DNA from: Flavobacteriales bacterium
GTDB lineage: Bacteria; Bacteroidota; Bacteroidia; Flavobacteriales_E; Vicingaceae
Reading direction: 5' to 3'
Length of the DNA stretch: 64,000 nt
NCBI GenBank assembly: GCA_020635815.1
Contig: JACJZB010000001.1
Span: 124,001 to 188,000 of the forward strand
The notes under the pieces are model-generated. The model saw only the letters and a list, made by a program, of their open reading frames with translations, did not search any database and was not told the origin of the DNA. Position 1 is the first letter of the stretch, and each line of letters opens with the position of its first letter. Positions 45,338 to 54,762 of the stretch are shown in pieces. A program made the position numbers and the translations under genes.

Positions 45338-46516
45338 ATGAACGCATATATAGTAGCAGGTTTCAGGTCAGCAGTTGGTAAAGCACCAAGAGGTTTATTT
45401 CGTTTTATGAGACCAGATGATTTAGGAGCTAAAGTAATTAAACATCTTGTGGATAGTATTCCGAATTTAGATAAGGAAACAATTGACGATGTGATTGTAG
45501 GTAATGCAACACCAGAAGCTGAGCAAGGGTTGAATATTGGTAGAATGATTTCTTTAATGGGATTAAATACGGATCAAGTTCCTGGAATGACAGTGAATAG
45601 ATACTGTTCTTCAGGATTAGAAACAATAGCAATTGCAGCAGCAAAAATTAATGCAGGAATGGCAGATTGTATAATTGCTGGAGGAGTAGAAACAATGAGT
45701 CCTATCCCTTTTGGTGGTTGGAGAATTGTTCCAAATGCAGATGTGGCAAAAAATAATCCAGATTGGTATTGGGGGATGGGATTAACAGCAGAAGCTGTAG
45801 CAAATCAATTTGATGTTACAAGAGATATTCAAGATGAATTTGCTTTAAAATCACAATTAAAGGCATTAGATGCTATTGAGAATGGACGATTTAAAGAAGA
45901 TATTGTTCCTATTGAAGTAGAAGAAATATTTGTAGGTAAAGATGGTAAAAAAGAATCCAAATCTTATATCGTTGATACTGATGAAGGACCCAGAAAAGGA
46001 ACAAATTTAGAAGGATTACAAAGATTAAAACCAGTTTTTGCTCAAGGCGGAAGTGTAACAGCAGGTAATTCATCTCAAACTTCTGATGGAGCTGCTTTTG
46101 TTATGGTAATGAGTGAAAAACGAGTAAAAGAATTAGGCCTAGAACCAATTGCTAGATTGGTAAGTTATGCTGCTGTTGGCGTTGAGCCAAGAATAATGGG
46201 AATAGGACCTGTAAAAGCGATACCAGCTGCTTTAAAACAAGCAGGAATGTCTATAAACGATATTCAACAAATTGAATTAAACGAAGCATTTGCTTCTCAA
46301 TCTGTAGCAGTATTGAGAGAATTGAATTTAAATCCAGATATCGTTAATGTTAATGGTGGAGCTATTGCTCTTGGTCATCCTTTAGGTTGTACTGGAGCAA
46401 AACTTTCAGTTCAGTTGTTTAACGAAATGAGAAGAAGAGACCAAAAATATGGTATGGTTACGATGTGTGTTGGTGCTGGACAAGGTGCTGCTGGAATTTT
46501 TGAATTGTTAAAATAA
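45338..46516 (+). CDS. Acetyl-CoA C-acyltransferase (3-ketoacyl-CoA thiolase)
   Basis: 392 residues from the ATG at 45338. An in-frame ATG at 45290 would add 16 residues read from the palindromic repeat, with no thiolase similarity, so it is rejected. Active-site Cys90 in NRYCSSGLE, the GHPLGCTGA histidine motif (about 349-357) and the second Cys in MCVGAGQGAAG. Final step of beta-oxidation; follows the dehydrogenase/hydratase gene. Confidence 0.96.
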   Translation: MNAYIVAGFRSAVGKAPRGLFRFMRPDDLGAKVIKHLVDSIPNLDKETIDDVIVGNATPEAEQGLNIGRMISLMGLNTDQVPGMTVNRYCSSGLETIAIAAAKINAGMADCIIAGGVETMSPIPFGGWRIVPNADVAKNNPDWYWGMGLTAEAVANQFDVTRDIQDEFALKSQLKALDAIENGRFKEDIVPIEVEEIFVGKDGKKESKSYIVDTDEGPRKGTNLEGLQRLKPVFAQGGSVTAGNSSQTSDGAAFVMVMSEKRVKELGLEPIARLVSYAAVGVEPRIMGIGPVKAIPAALKQAGMSINDIQQIELNEAFASQSVAVLRELNLNPDIVNVNGGAIALGHPLGCTGAKLSVQLFNEMRRRDQKYGMVTMCVGAGQGAAGIFELLK

Positions 46517-46615
46517 AATTCCCCTCTAGAGACTTTGTGCTGAGCGTAGTCGAAGTAGGGGCAAATTTTGCCAAAATCTTTGATTTTGATGCAAAATTAG
46601 GGGTGTGTAAAATAA
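46517..46615. repeat. Second composite palindromic intergenic repeat
   Basis: Begins CCCCTCTAGAG, includes a CTGAGCGTAGTCGAAG element (46540-46555), then the hairpin TTTTGCC-AAAATC-TTT-GATTTT-GATGCAAAA and the tail AGGGGTGTGTAAA shared with 45160-45335. Confidence 0.7.
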
Positions 46616-46647
46616 TAAAGAATATAATTTAGAATAAAAATATAGTT

Positions 46648-48435
46648 ATGGAACAAAATAAAAAAGCAATAAAAGGTGGAGAGTTTTTAATAAAAGAAAC
46701 TGACCCAAGAGATGTATTTATTCCTGAAGATTTTGATGAAGAACAAAGAATGATAGCAGATACATGCTCTGACTTTATAAAACAAGAAATTGAACCAATT
46801 TTAGAACGAATAGAAAAACAAGAAGAAGGTTTGTCTGCATCATTAATGGAGAAAGCTGGAGAGCTTGGTATTTTAGGTGTTTCTGTACCTGAAGAGTACA
46901 TGGGCTTTGGTAAAAACTTTGTAACCAGTATGCTTACATCAGAAGTTATTGGTGGAGCTCATTCTTTTGCAGTTTCTATTTCTGCTCATACAGGTATTGG
47001 TACTTTACCAATATTGTATTATGGTAATGCAGAGCAAAGAGAAAAATACGTTCCTAAATTAGCTACAGGAGAATGGAAAGCTGCTTATTGCTTAACTGAA
47101 CCTAGTTCTGGTTCTGATGCAAATTCTGCTAAGACTAAAGCCACACTTTCTGAGGATGGAAAACATTACATCATCAACGGGCAAAAAATGTGGATTACAA
47201 ATGCTGGTTTTGCTGATATCTTTACTGTATTTGCAAAAATTGATGATGATGAAAATTTAACAGCTTTTATTATTGAAAAAGACTTTGGAGGAATTACACT
47301 TAACCCTGAAGAAAAGAAATTAGGAATTAAAGGTTCTTCAACTCGTCAGGTTTTCTTTAACGATTGTAAAGTTCCAGTAGAAAATTTGTTAGGAGATAGA
47401 CAAGGAGGTTTTAAAATTGCCTTGAATATTCTAAATATTGGACGTATTAAATTAGCCGGTTCTGCAATTGGAGGTTGTAAAAAAATAATTACTTCAGCAG
47501 TTAATTATGCAAACGAAAGAAATCAATTTGGCAGACCAATTTCTAAATATGGTGCGATTAAACATAAATTAGGTGAGCAAGCAATAAAAGTTTTTGCTTC
47601 AGAATCTGCAATTTATAGATGTAGTCAAAATATTGATGATGCTATGCAGGCATATATTGATGCTGGTGTTGACAAACAAAAAGCAACATTAGATGGAATT
47701 AGTCAATTTGCTGCTGAGGCTGCAATCTTAAAAGTACATGGGTCGGAAGTGTTGGATTATGTGGTTGATGAAGGAGTTCAAATTTATGGGGGAATGGGTT
47801 ACTCTGCTGAAGCACCAATGGAATCGGCTTATCGTGATGCTCGTATTAACAGAATTTTTGAAGGGACAAATGAAATTAACAGAATGTTAACTGTTGATAT
47901 GCTCTTGAAGAAAGCAATGAAAGGGGAGTTAGATTTAATGGGGCCTGCTCAAGAGGTTGCAAAAGAATTAATGAGTATTCCTGATTTTGGAGCTGGAAGC
48001 GATGATATATTCGAACAAGCTCACGAAACGGTAAAAAAATTCAAAAAAGCAATTTTAATGGTTGCTGGTAGTGCCGCTCAGAAATTAATGATGCAATTAG
48101 CAAAAGAGCAAGAAATACTAATGAATATTGCTGATATGGCAATTGAAACTTATGTTGCAGAATCAATTTTGTTAAGAGTTGAGAAACTAGCTTTAACAAA
48201 CGATAAAGCAGCAATACAAAACCAAATAGACATGATGAATGTTTATTTATATGATGCTGCAGATAAGATTAATAAAGCAGGTAAAGATGCTATTAATTCA
48301 TTTGTAGAAGGTGATGAATTGAGAATCATGCAAATGGGCTTAAAACGTTTTACAAAACAACAAGCATTTAATGTAAAAGATGCAAGAAGAAATGTTGCGG
48401 ATAAATTAATAACCGAAAATAAATATTGTTATTAA
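46648..48435 (+). CDS. Acyl-CoA dehydrogenase, long form
   Basis: 595 residues. Standard acyl-CoA dehydrogenase fold with YCLTEPSSGSDANS (about 150-163), WITNAGFADIF, and the catalytic Glu in RIFEGTNEINR (about 408-418), plus a ~160-residue C-terminal extension like that of VLCAD-type enzymes. FAD-dependent first step of beta-oxidation. Third structural gene after the MarR regulator. Confidence 0.95.
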   Translation: MEQNKKAIKGGEFLIKETDPRDVFIPEDFDEEQRMIADTCSDFIKQEIEPILERIEKQEEGLSASLMEKAGELGILGVSVPEEYMGFGKNFVTSMLTSEVIGGAHSFAVSISAHTGIGTLPILYYGNAEQREKYVPKLATGEWKAAYCLTEPSSGSDANSAKTKATLSEDGKHYIINGQKMWITNAGFADIFTVFAKIDDDENLTAFIIEKDFGGITLNPEEKKLGIKGSSTRQVFFNDCKVPVENLLGDRQGGFKIALNILNIGRIKLAGSAIGGCKKIITSAVNYANERNQFGRPISKYGAIKHKLGEQAIKVFASESAIYRCSQNIDDAMQAYIDAGVDKQKATLDGISQFAAEAAILKVHGSEVLDYVVDEGVQIYGGMGYSAEAPMESAYRDARINRIFEGTNEINRMLTVDMLLKKAMKGELDLMGPAQEVAKELMSIPDFGAGSDDIFEQAHETVKKFKKAILMVAGSAAQKLMMQLAKEQEILMNIADMAIETYVAESILLRVEKLALTNDKAAIQNQIDMMNVYLYDAADKINKAGKDAINSFVEGDELRIMQMGLKRFTKQQAFNVKDARRNVADKLITENKYCY

Positions 48436-48458
48436 AATAGTTTAGTTTATAGTTAATT

Positions 48459-48493
48459 AAACGTTCAGAAGGTAACTTTTGAACGTTTTTTTT
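48459..48493 (+). terminator. Terminator of the beta-oxidation genes
   Basis: AAACGTTCAGAAG / CTTTTGAACGTTT stem with four-base loop and eight T. It partly overlaps the TTTG of the next promoter. Confidence 0.8.
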
Positions 48494-48519
48494 GTAGTTA
48501 TATTTTTTTAATACATTTG
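48491..48519 (+). promoter_or_regulatory. Candidate promoter of the 48545 barrel gene
   Basis: TTTG (48491-48494) and TACATTTG (48512-48519) with a 17-nt spacer, 25 nt before the ATG. Confidence 0.5.
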
Positions 48520-48544
48520 AACTAAACTTTATATCGTAAATAAC

Positions 48545-49222
48545 ATGAAGAAAATAGCTCAAATTTTATTGATTATAATACTCTTATCAAGTACAGCTTT
48601 TGGGCAAGCCTATGAAAAAGGCAACTGGAATATTGATTTAGATTTAGGTGTGGGAGCTTATGGAACACAAACAACCTCAACAGTATCTTTAGGAGCTCTT
48701 TCTCAAACAAATACAGAAACTGATGGTGCAGCAAGTTCAATAGTTAAATTAGGGTTAGAATATGGAATATCGAATAGAGTTGGGTTGGGATTAAGGTTTG
48801 GGTCGAGTAATTATGCTATTGCAGAAGAAGATAAGGACGATGTTAAAAGTGTAAAAGGGAAAGATTTTTCTTTACATGTTAATTTTCACTTACTAAAAGC
48901 TGACCGGAATGATTTATATGTTGGGTTAGGTTTTGGAATGTCAAACATAGAATTTATTTACCAAAATAATGCGGCACTAGCTATCAATTCTTTTAAAGGA
49001 CCTGGTAGTTATTTCGGATTAGAAATTGGTGATCGAATATTCTTTGGTGAGCATGTTGGTCTTTTAATAAGATTAGGTTATACGGGTTATTCATATAAAC
49101 AAATGGAAGCAGAATTAACTAACAATGCTCAAGCACTATTAGGAGCATCTAATGTTAATTGGGATATTGACTTTAAATTAAATGGAGTTAATCTTGGAAT
49201 AGGATTAGCTGTTAAGTTTTAA
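48545..49222 (+). CDS. Outer-membrane beta-barrel protein
   Basis: 225 residues. Signal peptide ending TAFGQ (1-21), then alternating hydrophobic/polar strands and a terminal strand NLGIGLAVKF with aromatic C-terminal residue, as expected for an eight-stranded OmpA/OmpX-like barrel. Function unknown. The stop overlaps that of the convergent M16 gene by 4 nt. Confidence 0.8.
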   Translation: MKKIAQILLIIILLSSTAFGQAYEKGNWNIDLDLGVGAYGTQTTSTVSLGALSQTNTETDGAASSIVKLGLEYGISNRVGLGLRFGSSNYAIAEEDKDDVKSVKGKDFSLHVNFHLLKADRNDLYVGLGFGMSNIEFIYQNNAALAINSFKGPGSYFGLEIGDRIFFGEHVGLLIRLGYTGYSYKQMEAELTNNAQALLGASNVNWDIDFKLNGVNLGIGLAVKF

Positions 49223-50508
49223 TGTGTTTTACCAACCACTACTTCTAACAAAGTATCAATTTTAAAGTATTGGTTAGCGATATCAATAAGCTCTTTTGGT
49301 GTAATGTTTTTTATTGTTTTTACATAGTCATTATAAAAACTATAGTCTAACCCATAAAAGTGTAGGTTTTCAAAAAGAGATGCCATTTTAAATGGACCAT
49401 CACATGATTTTAAAAGATTTCCTAGCAAGTAGTTTTTTACTAAATCTAATTCTTCTTGAGAAACTTCTTCTGTTTGAAGAATATTAATCTCTTTATAAAT
49501 TTCTTTAATCGCTTTTGTTGTTACATCGGCTCCAACTTCTGTTGAAATAAAAAAGTAGCCTGCATTTTTTAAACTCAATAAACCACATCCAACACCGTAA
49601 GTATAACCTTTGTCTTCTCTAATGTTTTTCATTAATCGAGAACCAAAATAACCTCCTAATATGGTGCTTAGTATTTGTAGTTTAAAATAATCGGGATGTA
49701 GTTTGTTGGGCATTAATTTCCCAATCCTAATAGCCGATTGAAGAGCACCTGCTTTCTCGATATGTATTTTTTTGGTGTGTTTTTTTTCGGCAATTGATTG
49801 CGTTTTGATATGTATAGAATCTGTTTTAATTTTTTGAGAACCAAAACAATTATTCAATGAAGTAAATGTGTCAGCAGTTACATTTCCAGAAGCAACAATT
49901 TCACAGTTACTCATGTCGTAGAAATGATGATAAAACTCTTTTATCTTGGATAATGACAAATTTTTAAAATCTTCTACTTTAGCTATTTTTCCGTAAGGAT
50001 TTTTATAGCCAAATAGCTGTTTCATGAATTCATTTCGAGCTAAAAAAGAAACTTTCTCTTGGTTAATTTTAAAACGTTCTAGTGAGTTTTCCTTGTAAGT
50101 ATTAAATTCATTTTTATCAAACTTTGGAGAAAGCAGTATTTCTTTTACAAAAACCAAAACATTTTCCAAATACTTAGAAAGAGTATAAACTGTAAGGGTA
50201 GCATTATCGTAGTCAACTTCATGCTGAAAATAAGCACCAAATTGATCTATTCCTTCAGCAATATCGTGTGCACTATAATTTTTTGTGCCTTCTTTTAATA
50301 AGCTATTCGTAGCTTTTGCTACCAAAGGGTTATTTTGATGCCAAATACCTGCTTTAAAAATAAAATCAATCTTTAATATATTTTGACTCCCTCCAGAAAT
50401 AGAATGGACAATAATTCCATTGTTTAATTGCTGAGTTTTAGGTTGAAGAAAATGAATGGTAGAAACTTGTTTAAATTTTGGAGCTAATTTTCTATCTAAT
50501 ACTGTCAT
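49219..50508 (-). CDS. M16 family peptidase homologue, non-catalytic subunit
   Basis: 429 residues with the two-domain M16 fold and the R/Y substrate pair region (NIREDKGYTYGVG), but at the zinc site (about 66-75) the sequence is KATNSLLKEG in place of HxxEH, so it cannot bind zinc in the usual way. It lies 3 nt downstream of a catalytic M16 gene; such active/inactive pairs form a heterodimer. Confidence 0.9.
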   Translation of the reverse strand: MTVLDRKLAPKFKQVSTIHFLQPKTQQLNNGIIVHSISGGSQNILKIDFIFKAGIWHQNNPLVAKATNSLLKEGTKNYSAHDIAEGIDQFGAYFQHEVDYDNATLTVYTLSKYLENVLVFVKEILLSPKFDKNEFNTYKENSLERFKINQEKVSFLARNEFMKQLFGYKNPYGKIAKVEDFKNLSLSKIKEFYHHFYDMSNCEIVASGNVTADTFTSLNNCFGSQKIKTDSIHIKTQSIAEKKHTKKIHIEKAGALQSAIRIGKLMPNKLHPDYFKLQILSTILGGYFGSRLMKNIREDKGYTYGVGCGLLSLKNAGYFFISTEVGADVTTKAIKEIYKEINILQTEEVSQEELDLVKNYLLGNLLKSCDGPFKMASLFENLHFYGLDYSFYNDYVKTIKNITPKELIDIANQYFKIDTLLEVVVGKTH

Positions 50509-50511
50509 GAT

Positions 50512-51747
50512 TTATATTTTAGCGTAAATTAAAGTTGAACAATTTGTCGAAATTAAAATTTGGTTAGCAATTCTTTCAATATCTTTTACAGTTACTTTGT
50601 TGTATTTATCTGCTTCAGTATTTATAAGATTAGCATCGCCATTTAATTCAGCAAAGGCTAAGTTCATGGCTTTTGTAAGTACACTTGTTTCTGAAAATTC
50701 TCTTGCCGATTCTTGTTTATTCTTAACTTTTTGGAGTTCTGCTTCAGTTAAAGAACTAGCTTTAATTCTTTCAATTTCATTTATGATTGCAGCTTCAGCA
50801 TCTTCAAAACTAACACCATCAGAAAGGTTTCCACTAATTACAAACAATCCTTCATCAGAACTCCCCATTACATAAGCGTTAATGTCGCTAAACAGTTTTT
50901 GTTCTTTAATTAAACTTTTATAAAGTCTAGAACTATCTCCTAACGACAAAATATCACTTAATAAATCAGTAGCAAAATAATCAGGATGAGTTCTGTTACA
51001 CATTTTATAAGCCTTATAAATTGCGTTTGAAGGAACATTTCTTTCAACTTTTAATCGTCTTTCTTCTGTTTGTATAGGCTCTTTTGGTAGGTCTCGTATT
51101 GGTACATTGCCGGGTTTTATATCTTCAAACCATTTCTTGCTTAACTCCTCTATTTTGGTTAAATCAACATTTCCAGCAATAACCAAAATTGCATTGTTGG
51201 GTAAATAATGTTTGTAGAAAAAGTCTTTCACATCTTGCATGGTAGCGTTTTCTATATGACTTATTTCTTTACCTATAGTAGCCCATTTATATGGATGTTT
51301 TTGATAGGCTAAAGGGCGAAGTAATAACCAAACATCACCATAAGGCTGATTCAAGTAGTTTTGTTTAAATTCTTCAATTACAACTTGGCGTTGAACTTCT
51401 AAACTTTTTTCAGTAAATGCCAAACTCAACATTCGGTCAGAATCAAGCCAAAAAGCAGTTTCTAGATTTTCTTTTGGAATTGTTATATAATAGTTGGTTA
51501 TATCATTTGAAGTAAAGGCATTGTTGTCGCCACCAACTTTTTGTAGAGGTTCGTCAAAATTTGGGATGTTTATTGAGCCACCAAACATTAAATGTTCAAA
51601 TAAATGAGCAAAACCAGTCTGGTTCTCATTTTCATCTCTAGCTCCTACATCATAAAGCAGATTAAAAGCTACGATTGGAGTAGTTTCATCTTTATGTACA
51701 ATTACTTTTAACCCGTTTTCTAATTCAAACTTCTCAAATGCTATCAT
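50512..51747 (-). CDS. M16 family zinc peptidase, catalytic subunit
   Basis: 411 residues. Inverted zinc motif HLFEH (48-52) with the downstream Glu in VIEEFKQNY (about 124-132). No signal peptide, so cytoplasmic or exported by another route. Operon with the inactive partner downstream. Degrades unfolded or short peptides; specific substrate unknown. Confidence 0.93.
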   Translation of the reverse strand: MIAFEKFELENGLKVIVHKDETTPIVAFNLLYDVGARDENENQTGFAHLFEHLMFGGSINIPNFDEPLQKVGGDNNAFTSNDITNYYITIPKENLETAFWLDSDRMLSLAFTEKSLEVQRQVVIEEFKQNYLNQPYGDVWLLLRPLAYQKHPYKWATIGKEISHIENATMQDVKDFFYKHYLPNNAILVIAGNVDLTKIEELSKKWFEDIKPGNVPIRDLPKEPIQTEERRLKVERNVPSNAIYKAYKMCNRTHPDYFATDLLSDILSLGDSSRLYKSLIKEQKLFSDINAYVMGSSDEGLFVISGNLSDGVSFEDAEAAIINEIERIKASSLTEAELQKVKNKQESAREFSETSVLTKAMNLAFAELNGDANLINTEADKYNKVTVKDIERIANQILISTNCSTLIYAKI

Positions 51748-52701
51748 TTAAAATCTATATTTATCAGCTTTTAATTCTTCTAATGCTTCTCTGTATTCAG
51801 TAATAATATCCTTGATAATGTTATCAACATGTTCAATGCTATCAATTAAACCTGCAATTTGACCAATTTCAAGTTCGCCTTCAATTAAATCACCCTCAAA
51901 CATTCCTTTCTTTGCACGTCCTCTTCCTAAAATTTCCTTTTGCTCTTCAGGAGTAGCTCCTTTTGCTATTGCATTATTTATTTTTTCAAAAAAATCATTT
52001 TTTAATAATCGAACAGGAGTAACATCTTTAAGTGTCAATAAAGTATCTCCTTCTTTTGCTTTTACGATTTCATCTTTAAAGTTTTGGTGTGAAGATGCTT
52101 CAATAGATGCTGCAAACCTACTTCCCATTTGAACTCCATCAGCACCTAAAACCATTGCCGATAGCATTCCTTTTCCTGTAGCAATTCCGCCTGCCGCTAT
52201 TATTGGTATTGAAAGTTCTTTTTTTACCATTGGCACTAAACAGAATGTTGTAGTTTCATCTCTTCCATTGTGTCCCCCTGCCTCAAATCCTTCAACAACT
52301 ACAGCGTCAACTCCTGCATCTTGAGCCTTTAAAGCGAACTTTAAACCTGGAACAACATGTACAACTGTAATTCCTTTTTCTTGAAAAAATGAAGTATATT
52401 TTTTAGGGTTACCAGCAGAAGTAAATACAATTTTAATATCCTCTTCAAGTATAATATTGATTAGCTCATCAATTTGAGGGTATAACATTGGTAAATTTAC
52501 TCCAAAAGGTTTGTTGGTTGCTTTTTTACATTTTTGCACATGTTTCCTAAAAACTTCAGGATACATAGATCCAGCACCTATTAAACCAAGTCCTCCATTG
52601 TTGCTTACCGCAGCTGCTAACCTCCAACCACTATTCCAAATCATACCTCCTTGTACAATGGGAAACTCTATGTTGAAAAGTGTAGTAATAATATTTTTCA
52701 T
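51748..52701 (-). CDS. NPD/FabK-type FMN oxidoreductase (nitronate monooxygenase family)
   Basis: 317 residues. TIM-barrel flavoprotein with N-terminal PIVQGGMIW, GGLGLIGAG, the EGFEAGGHNG loop (about 135-144) and the phosphate site AAGGIATG and GADGVQMGSRF. The family includes nitronate monooxygenases and enoyl-ACP reductase FabK; sequence alone does not separate them with certainty. Its stop abuts the start of the M16 gene, so probably one transcript. Confidence 0.88.
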   Translation of the reverse strand: MKNIITTLFNIEFPIVQGGMIWNSGWRLAAAVSNNGGLGLIGAGSMYPEVFRKHVQKCKKATNKPFGVNLPMLYPQIDELINIILEEDIKIVFTSAGNPKKYTSFFQEKGITVVHVVPGLKFALKAQDAGVDAVVVEGFEAGGHNGRDETTTFCLVPMVKKELSIPIIAAGGIATGKGMLSAMVLGADGVQMGSRFAASIEASSHQNFKDEIVKAKEGDTLLTLKDVTPVRLLKNDFFEKINNAIAKGATPEEQKEILGRGRAKKGMFEGDLIEGELEIGQIAGLIDSIEHVDNIIKDIITEYREALEELKADKYRF

Positions 52702-52808
52702 TTTATACTTTGTATTTTTTTTCTTTGTTTTGGTTAACGAAAGTACAAATTGTTAAAATTAATATTGAATAAATAGATATTAAAGTTTCTCTATTTATAG
52801 AAGTTTAA

Positions 52809-52816
52809 TATATTTG
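52809..52816 (+). promoter_or_regulatory. Candidate -7 box for the DUF6089 gene
   Basis: TATATTTG ends 5 nt before the ATG at 52822, which again implies a nearly leaderless mRNA. Confidence 0.4.
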
Positions 52817-52821
52817 CCATA

Positions 52822-53745
52822 ATGCGAAAACAAGTATATATATTGGTAATTTCTCTAATTACCTCATTTACAGCGTATAGTCAATATAGGATTGATTATG
52901 GATTATCTGTTGGTGCTTCTAATTACTTAGGCGAAATAGGAGGAGGAGACGGTTCTAGGAGAGGTGGATTTGCTGATATGAAATTAGATTACACGCGATG
53001 GAATTTAGGTGGATTCTATAGGTATAGAATTTCCCCAAAATTTGGTATTAAAGGTGCTTTAAATTATATACGCCTTTCTGCTGATGATGCAAAAACTACC
53101 AATCCAGGAAGAAAAGGACGTAATTTAAACTTCAAAAATGATATGCTTGAGTTAGCAGCTCAATTAGAATTGTATATCTATAAAGTAAACGATGTGGGAA
53201 GAACAGGACGCTATTCAACAGATTTTAATTTGTATGTGTTTGGAGGAGTTGGTGCTTTCTATAGCAACCCTAAAGGTGAATTAGATGGTAAGTGGTATGC
53301 ACTTCAACCACTTCAAACTGAAGGAGTTTCTTATAATAAGATTAACTTTTCAATACCTGTTGGTTTAGGGTTTTACTATACAATTCAAAGGAAGTATAGG
53401 CTTGGGTTAGAGTTTGGCTGGAGAACAACATTTACAGACTATATAGATGATGTTAGTGATAAATATGTATTGCATACGGATCCTTTGGTTGCTCAACTAG
53501 CAAATAAAAATGATCAATCGATTATAGATGGAATTGAGCCTGTACCTGGAGAGCCAATGCCTACGGTTAAAACTTATGAACCAGGAGATAAAAGAGGAGA
53601 TCCAGAACATAATGATAGCTATGCAACACTAACCGTTAATTTTAGTTGGGCGATAAGAGGAAGATCTAATTTTTATAGGTCTAAGCATAATTGGGTGTTA
53701 GGTAAAAATAAACGCAAAAGAAGAAAATCTAGAGCTAAGTTCTAG
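52822..53745 (+). CDS. DUF6089/PorG-like outer-membrane barrel
   Basis: 307 residues. Signal peptide ending TAYSQ (1-21), then YRIDYGLSVGASNYLGEIGG, and strands with YVFGGVGAFYSNP and LGLEFGWRTTFTDYIDDVS; this is the pattern of the DUF6089 family, which includes the T9SS component PorG. C-terminal tail is very basic (RKRRKSRAKF), unusual for a barrel. PorG role is tentative. Confidence 0.82.
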   Translation: MRKQVYILVISLITSFTAYSQYRIDYGLSVGASNYLGEIGGGDGSRRGGFADMKLDYTRWNLGGFYRYRISPKFGIKGALNYIRLSADDAKTTNPGRKGRNLNFKNDMLELAAQLELYIYKVNDVGRTGRYSTDFNLYVFGGVGAFYSNPKGELDGKWYALQPLQTEGVSYNKINFSIPVGLGFYYTIQRKYRLGLEFGWRTTFTDYIDDVSDKYVLHTDPLVAQLANKNDQSIIDGIEPVPGEPMPTVKTYEPGDKRGDPEHNDSYATLTVNFSWAIRGRSNFYRSKHNWVLGKNKRKRRKSRAKF

Positions 53746-53770
53746 TATAGTTTGAAATGATAAAATATTA

Positions 53771-53808
53771 AAGAGTGTGTAGAAAATCTACACACTCTTT
53801 TTTTTTTG
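53771..53808 (+). terminator. Terminator after the DUF6089 gene
   Basis: AAGAGTGTGTAGA / TCTACACACTCTT with a 3-4 nt loop and nine or more T. Confidence 0.9.
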
Positions 53809-53853
53809 GTGCAAGTTTTAATAATTACATTTGGGTTTTATTAAAAATAAATT

Positions 53854-54759
53854 ATGAAATCTTATAATTTAACACATTTACAAGAATTAGAAGCAGAGGC
53901 AATTTATGTGCTAAGAGAGGTCGCAGCTCAGTTTGAGAACCCAGCACTTCTTTTTTCAGGAGGAAAGGATTCTATAATTGTAGCTCACATGGCTAGAAAA
54001 GCCTTTTGGCCAGGAAAAATTCCTTTTCCTTTGGTTCATGTAGATACAGGACATAATTTTCCAGAAACAATAAAGTTTAGAGATGAGTATGTAGAAAGAA
54101 TTGGTGCTACTTTAATTGTTGGCTCAGTACAGAAATCAATAGATGAAGGTAAAGTTGTTGAAGAGAAAGGGTTTAGTGCAAGTAGAAATGCGTTGCAAAC
54201 AGTTACTTTATTAGATACAATTGAAGAAAATAAGTTTGATTGTGCAATGGGAGGTGCAAGAAGAGATGAGGAAAAAGCTAGAGCAAAAGAGCGTTTTTTC
54301 TCTCATAGAGATGAATTTGGTCAATGGGATCCAAAAAACCAGCGTCCAGAATTATGGAATATTTTTAATGGGAGAAAACAAATGGGAGAGCACTTTAGAG
54401 TTTTCCCAATTAGTAATTGGACTGAAATGGATGTATGGCAATATATTCTTCAAGAAAACATTGAAATCCCTTCAATATACTTAGCTCATGAAAGAAATGT
54501 TTTTGTTCGTGACGGAGTAATTATGTCAACAACTCATTTTATTGAACAAAGAGAAACAGAACCAACAGTAAAGATGAAGGTTCGATTTAGAACAATAGGT
54601 GATGCCACTTGTACAGGAGCTGTTGAGTCTGATGCAGACTCTGTAGAAAAAATAATTGAAGAAGTTGCAGCAGCAAGAACAACAGAAAGAGGAACTCGTT
54701 CTGATGACAAACGTTCTGAAGCAGCAATGGAAGATAGAAAAAAACAAGGATATTTTTAA
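53854..54759 (+). CDS. cysD: Sulfate adenylyltransferase subunit 2
   Basis: 301 residues. PP-loop SGGKDS (35-40), GGARRDEEKARAKERFFS (about 130-147) and the conserved C-terminal RTTERGTRSDDK. With CysN it makes adenosine 5'-phosphosulfate from sulfate and ATP. Followed 3 nt later by cysN. No cysC, cysH or sulfite reductase genes are nearby, so the rest of the pathway is elsewhere. Confidence 0.96.
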   Translation: MKSYNLTHLQELEAEAIYVLREVAAQFENPALLFSGGKDSIIVAHMARKAFWPGKIPFPLVHVDTGHNFPETIKFRDEYVERIGATLIVGSVQKSIDEGKVVEEKGFSASRNALQTVTLLDTIEENKFDCAMGGARRDEEKARAKERFFSHRDEFGQWDPKNQRPELWNIFNGRKQMGEHFRVFPISNWTEMDVWQYILQENIEIPSIYLAHERNVFVRDGVIMSTTHFIEQRETEPTVKMKVRFRTIGDATCTGAVESDADSVEKIIEEVAAARTTERGTRSDDKRSEAAMEDRKKQGYF

Positions 54760-54762
54760 GTT

